Shown: in pieces, positions 58,689-64,000 of the stretch
How the letters are laid out: each line of letters begins with the position of its first letter
Position numbering within the stretch: the stretch's first letter is position 1
Notes under the pieces: generated by a model
Told to the model about the DNA's origin: nothing
The model's input: the letters and a program-made list of their open reading frames with translations, nothing else
Database searches by the model: none
NCBI GenBank assembly: GCA_019636245.1
Contig: JAHBXX010000014.1
Location: 38,434 to 102,433 of the forward strand
Direction: 5' to 3'
DNA from: Planctomycetota bacterium
Lineage (GTDB): Bacteria; Planctomycetota; UBA1135; UBA2386
Length of the DNA: 64,000 nt
Position numbers and translations under genes: made by a program

Positions 58689-60062
58689 ATGGACTGGAAC
58701 ACGCTTCTCTGCCCTATTCGTATCGCGGACCTGGATGTGGACCCTCCGCCTACGCCAGCGTCGGAGCCCTGGACTGAGTTCGATCGCGACTATGGAAGAG
58801 CGGTCTTCTCGTCGCCTGTTCGTCGCCTGCAAGACAAGGCGCAGGTCTTTCCCATGGACCCCACCGATGCTGTCCGCACCCGACTGACGCATTCACTGGA
58901 GGTATCGTCGGTTGCTCGCGGTCTCGCTCGCTCAGTTGCACTAACTGAGACTCGGAATGGTCACGCAACGCAACCGCAAGCAAACGCTATTGAGGCGATA
59001 GCATCCACGGTTGCCTTGCTCCACGACATAGGTAATCCGCCGTTCGGCCATGCGGGCGAAGGCGCGATACGCAACTGGGTCGAGAAGAACCCAGATGCTC
59101 GAAAAGGCATGAGCGACGCCGAGTGGGCCGACTTCAAGCAGTTCGAGGGCAACGCTCAGACTATACGGCTTGTGTCGCGGCTTCAGCATCTCGCTCGGGA
59201 CGAGGGTCTAAACTTGACCTGCGGCACAATGGCAGCCCTACAGAAGTATGTCCCCTCCGCCTGCCTCGCCGGCAAGGACGGGAGGCACTCTCACAAGAAG
59301 CCAGGATTCTTCCAGTCCGAGTCGAATCTTGTGCAATCTGTGCGAGAGCGGACCGGCATCCCGAATGACGGACGCAACCCAATCACATTGCTCATGGAGG
59401 CCGCCGACGATATCTGCTTTGCTGTCGTCGACATTGAAGATGGCATCAAGAAAGGTGTGGTCGCCTGGGACCAAATCGCAAATAGCGTATCTCAGGATGC
59501 GCTCGGTAAGGACCTTGTTGACTCATCCGCCACATACCTGAAGCAGAAGGCTGATCACTTGGTTGGGAGCGCAAGAGACGAAGCGGTGGCGCAGATATTC
59601 CGCGTGCACTTCATAGCGAAGGCTGTAGCGGCATGCGCAAGAGCCTTTACGGAGAACAGGACGGAAATCATGAGCGGGTCGTTCCATCGCGAGCTAGTTG
59701 AGGTTTCAACCGTCGCCAAAGTGCTCAAGACATGCAAGGATCTGGCAGCCCAGCGCGTCTACTCCCACCCGGGTATATTGAAGATGGAGCTGATGGGGTG
59801 CCGCGTAATCAGCGACCTGATGACCATGTATTGGAAGGGGGCAGTCGAGGCGGATCACGACGGTCCGAAGCGGAGCGACGGAAATGGCATGCCCCGGCGA
59901 GCCTTCGCTCTGGTATCCGAGAACTATCGGCGCGTGTTCGCCAAGTCCATTAGCAATGGGGTGTCCAAGTCGTATGCACGCCTCCAGCTCATCACTGATC
60001 AAGTCTGCGGCATGACGGACAGCTACGCTTGTCGAGTGCATTCGGAGGTTCTAGGTGGCTAG
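58689..60062 (+). CDS. dGTPase-like HD phosphohydrolase (dNTP triphosphohydrolase)
   Basis: 457 residues. It follows the Dgt layout: SSPVRRLQDKAQVFPMDPTD, RTRLTHSLEVSSVARGLAR (His68), LLHDIGNPPFGHAGEGAI (His112-Asp113, His121), FEGNAQTIRL, and EAADDICFAVVDIEDG supplying the last metal aspartate. All HD residues are present, so it should cleave dNTPs to deoxynucleosides and triphosphate. Related enzymes deplete dNTPs as an anti-phage response. Base composition is AT-richer than that of the preceding cassette. It overlaps the nucleotidyltransferase gene by 8 bp. Confidence 0.92.
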   Translation: MDWNTLLCPIRIADLDVDPPPTPASEPWTEFDRDYGRAVFSSPVRRLQDKAQVFPMDPTDAVRTRLTHSLEVSSVARGLARSVALTETRNGHATQPQANAIEAIASTVALLHDIGNPPFGHAGEGAIRNWVEKNPDARKGMSDAEWADFKQFEGNAQTIRLVSRLQHLARDEGLNLTCGTMAALQKYVPSACLAGKDGRHSHKKPGFFQSESNLVQSVRERTGIPNDGRNPITLLMEAADDICFAVVDIEDGIKKGVVAWDQIANSVSQDALGKDLVDSSATYLKQKADHLVGSARDEAVAQIFRVHFIAKAVAACARAFTENRTEIMSGSFHRELVEVSTVAKVLKTCKDLAAQRVYSHPGILKMELMGCRVISDLMTMYWKGAVEADHDGPKRSDGNGMPRRAFALVSENYRRVFAKSISNGVSKSYARLQLITDQVCGMTDSYACRVHSEVLGG

Positions 60063-60702
60063 CGCCGCAGGCATCCGGTCGATGCTCCGCGCTTGGCGTC
60101 TTGGGGGCACGCGCGCGTCCGCAGCCCTGTCGGCGGTCCAGGCTGTCCTGGATGGCTGCGGAGAGCGTGGGTTCATCTTGGGAGGGCTGGTCAGGGAGGT
60201 GTGGCTGGAGGGTGCCACCGCTACTCCACGCGATATCGACATTGCAATTAGCGCCCGCCGATTGGACGAACTCGTGTCAGCCGGACGAGATCGCGGGTGG
60301 CAATTCTGCGGCAGGACTAGCTTTGGGGGAATTCGCGTGCAAGTTATCGGCGTGCAAGTGGACGTTTGGCCAGTGCGAGAAACGTGGGCGTTTCGTAATA
60401 GACTAACAGCCGACGCCTCCTTCGAACGCCTACCTCTCACGACGCCTCTAAACATCGAGGCCATTGCGTTTGAGGTGGGCGGAAATGAGACTCTAATCGA
60501 TGGTGGCTTCATTCAGGCCGTCACTACAGGTGTGCTAGAGGGCAACTTCGACCTCTCTCCTCGACCAGACGCACTGCGCCTACGCGCAGCCCGTGTTGCA
60601 AGTCGCCTAGGATTTCGCCTGGGACGAACGCTCTCCGGACCGCCTGAGGACGCAACGCTCAGCCTCAGGGCAACAGCAACATCGGTTCCGACAGCTCAGT
60701 GA
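60055..60702 (+). CDS. Pol-beta-fold nucleotidyltransferase (CCA/poly(A)-polymerase head-like)
   Basis: 215 residues from a GTG at 60055 inside the dGTPase gene's end, with GGAGG 6 nt upstream. The active site is GGLVREVWLEGATATPRDID followed by IAIS: the GGxVR...DxD pattern of tRNA nucleotidyltransferases and poly(A) polymerases. PDALRLRAARVASRLGFRLG is the conserved end of the head domain. The RNA-binding neck/body of those enzymes is absent, so it is a minimal version. The substrate is unknown; overlap with a dNTPase gene suggests a joint nucleotide-based function. Confidence 0.8.
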   Translation: MASAAGIRSMLRAWRLGGTRASAALSAVQAVLDGCGERGFILGGLVREVWLEGATATPRDIDIAISARRLDELVSAGRDRGWQFCGRTSFGGIRVQVIGVQVDVWPVRETWAFRNRLTADASFERLPLTTPLNIEAIAFEVGGNETLIDGGFIQAVTTGVLEGNFDLSPRPDALRLRAARVASRLGFRLGRTLSGPPEDATLSLRATATSVPTAQ

Positions 60703-61006
60703 CTCTCCGAGTCCCACCAGAGCCTGCTCCAGGCGACAAAGTTGCCGCGATCCAGACGGAAAGACCTGCAACAGGAGCCAAGCCACATCCGCTACTATGC
60801 GATAGTCGACATGCGACTCCCTGTCCTCCTGGGCAGCGGGCACCAAGCCGACGGCCGGGTCTTCCGAGATGAGCGAGACCTATCCGGTGGCTGCGCTCTG
60901 GTGAGCGGAGTGCTCCTGCTTGGGGTTCGAGGGATGTGCCGAAGGGCATAGCTCGGTCTCGCGACTGGGCGGCGTCGACGAAGTCTCTCGCTCATCGGAG
61001 AACTGC
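60703..61006. other. 304-bp gap before the glycosyltransferase-kinase gene
   Basis: No supported gene. An inverted repeat, GATGAGCGAG (60868-60877) / CTCGCTCATC (60987-60996), lies 109 bp apart. GGAG at 60997-61000 is a fair ribosome-binding site for the ATG at 61007. The giant gene may have its own promoter here. Confidence 0.45.
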
Positions 61007-64000
61007 ATGGCTACTCGTCTGCGTTCGCCGGACGCGCGCTCGGTCGTCGCGTTGCTGGCTACCCGGGGTCGTTTCGACCTTCTCGCGCTCCGCGCCCTCC
61101 CGTCCATCCTGGCCCAGTCGCGGCTGCCCGACCGGATCCTGGTCGTCGTCGACCAGTCCCCCTCGGAACTGCCGGACGACGCCCTGGCCGAGCAGGCCCG
61201 CCGACTCCGCGCCCCCTGCCGCGGAAGAGTCCGGCTGACCGTGATGCGCAACCGACGCACCCCAGCTCGCGCGTCAGGCGCGTGGAACACCGGCTTCGAC
61301 CAACTACACCGCGACATCCGGCAGCCCGACCTCGTGTTCGTCGCGGTTCTCGACGACGACGACGCATGGGAGCCGGACCACCTCGAATGCTGCTTCAGTG
61401 CGGCACTCGCTGGCGACCTGAACATGGTGGCGAGCGGCCTGATCCGCCACGAGACGGCAGGCGACCCTGGCCACCGACACTCGATCCCGAGCAAGCTCGA
61501 CGCGCGGGAGCTGTTCGTGCGTGGCCAGCACATCCAAGGCTCCAACCTGTTCGTCCGCCTGGACCTGCTGCTGCTGGCGGGCGGATTCGACGAACGCCTG
61601 CCCAGTTGCACGGATCGCGACCTGTGCCTTCGGCTCGTCGCCCTCGAAGAGCTTCGGTTTGGCTCGACGGACCGGCACACCGTTCACCACTACGCTGACC
61701 CGCGGCCGGATCGCCTGTCGACAACGGCTTCGCCCGCCAAGCTGGACGGTCTCACAAGGTTCTTCCGCAAGCACGCGCTGCGGTTCGACGCCGCGACGCG
61801 GAGCGAGGCCGAGGTCCGCGCCGCAGAGCGGTTCGGCTGGACTCCTCCGGTCCCGCTACCCGTGCTGGTGCCCATCGCTCCACCGACGGAGCCCGTCGAG
61901 AACCTCGATCTGGTCGTCGGCTTCGTCACGGACGCGCTCGTGCCACCCCACGTCCACGGCCTGCTCGACGACCTCGTGCGGCTGCAGGCGCAGCCCGGCA
62001 TCCGGTTGTCGAAGGTCGTGATCGTCGAGAACGGCCCGCTCCCCAACGGCGCACGACCGTTGCACGAACTCGTCACCAACTACTCGGCTGGCGGCCTGCC
62101 GATCGACCTTGTCACGATCGAGCGGCAGCGTGCGGACTGGGAGAGAAGCGCACTGCTCGACGTGCCCGACATGACGCGGAGGCGGCTGCCCATCGCCGCG
62201 ACGCGGTCGATCCTCAACACCTACGTTGCGCACTCTGCTCTCGCCGTTCCCGGGACTGCGGCTTGGATCCTGGACGACGACAAGCGCCTCAGCATTCGAG
62301 TGGACCGTGGCGATGGCACCACGATCGAGCGCACCACGCCCGACGTCGGCACCCTTCTGCAGCTCCGGCAGCAGCAGGTCGACGTGGTGATCGGCCCCGA
62401 CACGGACGCTGCGCCGCTGCCCTTCGTCGCGACGCTGCGCACGCAGCTTGTCGACCTGGACCTCCTGCTCGGGACGCTCGCCCAACTGCAACCGCAGTCC
62501 TCGTGGCCCGACCGCCGCGCGGAGGTCGCAGCCGAACGTGACGCCCTGCGCGACAGCTACTACGACCTGTCGAAGACCACGGAGCACCTGGAGACGCCGC
62601 TGCTGCAGCATCCCGCTGACGTCGGGGACGCGGCCAGCATGCTGAGTTGGATGGGCCAGAAGGTCACCCGGCTGCTGGCTGGCGAGCCTGTTTCCCGTCC
62701 GCTCGTCGTCCACGCTCGCGACCTGCCCCTCGAAGCCGCGATCGACTCGGTCCAGCGCGGCGGCTCGGCGCTCTTTTTCAACCCGGCCCATCTGCTGCTC
62801 TACCCCCAGACACTCGCGCGCTTCGGCGACCAGTTCGTGCGTCGCTCGGACATGCTCGTCTCGCAACTGATGCGCGACCAAGCGGGCTTGCGACTGGTCA
62901 TGCACCCGTGCGTGGGCGTGCGGCACGACCGCTCCTCGACTCGGCGCGCAACCCTGGCCAGCGAGTCGCTGCTCCAGGACGTGCTGGGCTACGCGCTTTA
63001 CCGGGCGGAGAACGAGTTGATGCAGGGGCGCACCGCCGAACAGCGTAGGTCCCCGTTGCTCGCATGGACCGACTCGGAGCTGCGCCTCGGCGTGCGCCTC
63101 GTGCGCAAGTATCGCGACGAACGGTTGGCCGCGCTGACGTGGAACGCTTGGCGGATCTTCGGCTTGGCAGGCGCGATTCGTTCGGCTGCCCGTCGCATCG
63201 CAGCGAACCATCCGGCCTGGGGCGGTGGTGAAGCGCGTGCCGCACTCCAGACCATCGCGAGCGAGATGGACCGACTTCGCAGCGAGTTTCGACCCACGGC
63301 GGTGGCCGAGTTCGCCGAGCGCGTTCGGCACAGCACGAGCGATGCGGCGATCCGCGGCGCGTTCGTTTCGATGGATGGCTTGATCGCGGAATACCGCGCG
63401 ACCCACGCCGGAGTGGCCATCGAGTCTCCGGCCTTCCGGGAGGCTCGCGAGGCTCGGGCAAGGCAGGTGCTACGCGGTGCGCTCGGCAAGTCGCCACTTC
63501 GCTTGCTCGGAATGGGCGGCGAAGGCGTCGTCTTCACCGACGAGCGTCGGGTGTTCAAGGTGCTCGACTTGGTGAAGCCCCGCGCCAACCACGACACCGA
63601 GGCGACGCTGCGCGCGCTCTCAGGCACGGCCCAGCCCCTCAAGCGCGTCTACCTCCCCGAGCTGGTGACCGTCAATGGCCAGCTCGTCGTGAGCTACCCA
63701 TTCGAGCCATCCGAGCCCTACACCGGCGGTCATGGTCCCGAGCTGGTCGAGCTTCTGCGCGAGCTGAAGACGCTCGGCGTGGTGTGCAGGAACATGCACC
63801 CCAAGAACCTGCGCGTGACCTCGACCGGGCTGCGCCTAATTGACTACGGCGCGGACATCCGCCCGTTCACAGATGCTGGCTATCGCTCGATGGCGGAACG
63901 AGCGTGGCTCTCGTGGCGGTGGCCGCATCGCCCCGACCTCGAAGTGCTGATGCGGCGTGCGCTGCAGGACAAGCGCCTGCCCGAACTCGATGGGTTCGAT
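61007..64000 (+). CDS. Giant multidomain protein: glycosyltransferase, second GT-like domain, kinase-like C-terminus (open at window edge)
   Basis: At least 998 residues with no stop before the window ends. Residues about 10-270 form a GT2-type domain: SVVALLATRGRFDLLALRAL, ILVVVDQSP, ARASGAWNTGF, then LDDDDAW (Asp116-119), the sugar-nucleotide site. Residues about 305-560 hold a second GT-A-like unit with WILDDDKRL (Asp423-425). The C-terminus (about 826 on) is kinase-like: GMGGEGVVF loop (835-843), Lys851, NMHPKNLRV (929-937), and DYG (946-948) for DFG. The catalytic Asp of APH/RIO-type kinases is Asn929, so activity is doubtful. Function is unknown; it follows the dGTPase and nucleotidyltransferase genes on the same strand. 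Confidence 0.8.
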   Translation, partial: MATRLRSPDARSVVALLATRGRFDLLALRALPSILAQSRLPDRILVVVDQSPSELPDDALAEQARRLRAPCRGRVRLTVMRNRRTPARASGAWNTGFDQLHRDIRQPDLVFVAVLDDDDAWEPDHLECCFSAALAGDLNMVASGLIRHETAGDPGHRHSIPSKLDARELFVRGQHIQGSNLFVRLDLLLLAGGFDERLPSCTDRDLCLRLVALEELRFGSTDRHTVHHYADPRPDRLSTTASPAKLDGLTRFFRKHALRFDAATRSEAEVRAAERFGWTPPVPLPVLVPIAPPTEPVENLDLVVGFVTDALVPPHVHGLLDDLVRLQAQPGIRLSKVVIVENGPLPNGARPLHELVTNYSAGGLPIDLVTIERQRADWERSALLDVPDMTRRRLPIAATRSILNTYVAHSALAVPGTAAWILDDDKRLSIRVDRGDGTTIERTTPDVGTLLQLRQQQVDVVIGPDTDAAPLPFVATLRTQLVDLDLLLGTLAQLQPQSSWPDRRAEVAAERDALRDSYYDLSKTTEHLETPLLQHPADVGDAASMLSWMGQKVTRLLAGEPVSRPLVVHARDLPLEAAIDSVQRGGSALFFNPAHLLLYPQTLARFGDQFVRRSDMLVSQLMRDQAGLRLVMHPCVGVRHDRSSTRRATLASESLLQDVLGYALYRAENELMQGRTAEQRRSPLLAWTDSELRLGVRLVRKYRDERLAALTWNAWRIFGLAGAIRSAARRIAANHPAWGGGEARAALQTIASEMDRLRSEFRPTAVAEFAERVRHSTSDAAIRGAFVSMDGLIAEYRATHAGVAIESPAFREAREARARQVLRGALGKSPLRLLGMGGEGVVFTDERRVFKVLDLVKPRANHDTEATLRALSGTAQPLKRVYLPELVTVNGQLVVSYPFEPSEPYTGGHGPELVELLRELKTLGVVCRNMHPKNLRVTSTGLRLIDYGADIRPFTDAGYRSMAERAWLSWRWPHRPDLEVLMRRALQDKRLPELDGFD

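Noticed and set aside
60055..60702. Housekeeping CCA-adding enzyme or poly(A) polymerase
   Set aside because: It has only the head domain at 215 residues, lacks the neck and body, and overlaps a dNTPase gene in an island.

Overview
The window looks like chromosome of a high-GC member of the Planctomycetota. The signs are an ECF sigma factor of the type paired with Ser/Thr-kinase-like genes, a DUF1580-type small protein, and a signal peptidase I with a very large internal insertion. The phylum call is inference from gene content; there is no rRNA in the window.

Left half (1-29,256), core-like and very GC-rich. A minus-strand block runs lepA, lepB and lptB (translation, protein export, ABC ATPase). 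Downstream of it lie a TetR regulator and a tripartite RND efflux pump (adaptor, pump, outer-membrane factor), with near-identical operator-like palindromes in front of both tetR and the adaptor gene. Next come a CaCA cation exchanger, a large active membrane Ser/Thr kinase, an ECF sigma factor overlapping a pseudokinase gene, a DUF523/TudS-like protein, three GT-C-like polytopic membrane proteins, a serine hydrolase, an M3 oligopeptidase lipoprotein, an ABC-2 exporter pair and a VOC protein. A nested hairpin lies in the 524-bp gap upstream of the DUF523 gene.

Junction (29,257-33,990). A tRNA-Pro(GGG) gene is followed at once by a tyrosine integrase and a translationally coupled set: an unknown protein, a DUF1580-like HTH protein and an HUH Rep-like protein. 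From here on base composition is visibly lower in GC and more mixed. This is the left end of an integrative element; no right attachment site was found before the window ends.

Accessory region (about 32.8-43 kb). Many small unknown genes, an HU-like protein, lipoproteins, a bacterial PH-domain membrane protein, an XRE regulator, a TIR-domain protein and a serine recombinase. A roughly 50-bp sequence occurs twice, 2.3 kb apart.

Defence-like region (40-64 kb). (1) The TIR protein. (2) A minus-strand three-gene operon: MBL-fold hydrolase, a single-chain E2-E1-JAB ubiquitin-like conjugation protein, and a four-helix membrane protein. It diverges from an XRE/ImmA pair across a recognisable promoter and repeated half-sites. 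(3) A coupled SNF2 helicase-DUF3883, DUF1156 DNA methyltransferase and Swt1-HEPN/DUF499 ATPase cassette; the methyltransferase has an AT-richer, mosaic centre. (4) A dGTPase-like HD protein, an overlapping nucleotidyltransferase, and a giant protein (at least 998 residues, open at the window edge) with two glycosyltransferase-like domains and a C-terminal kinase-like domain. Systems 2 and 4 are the best candidates for undescribed biology.
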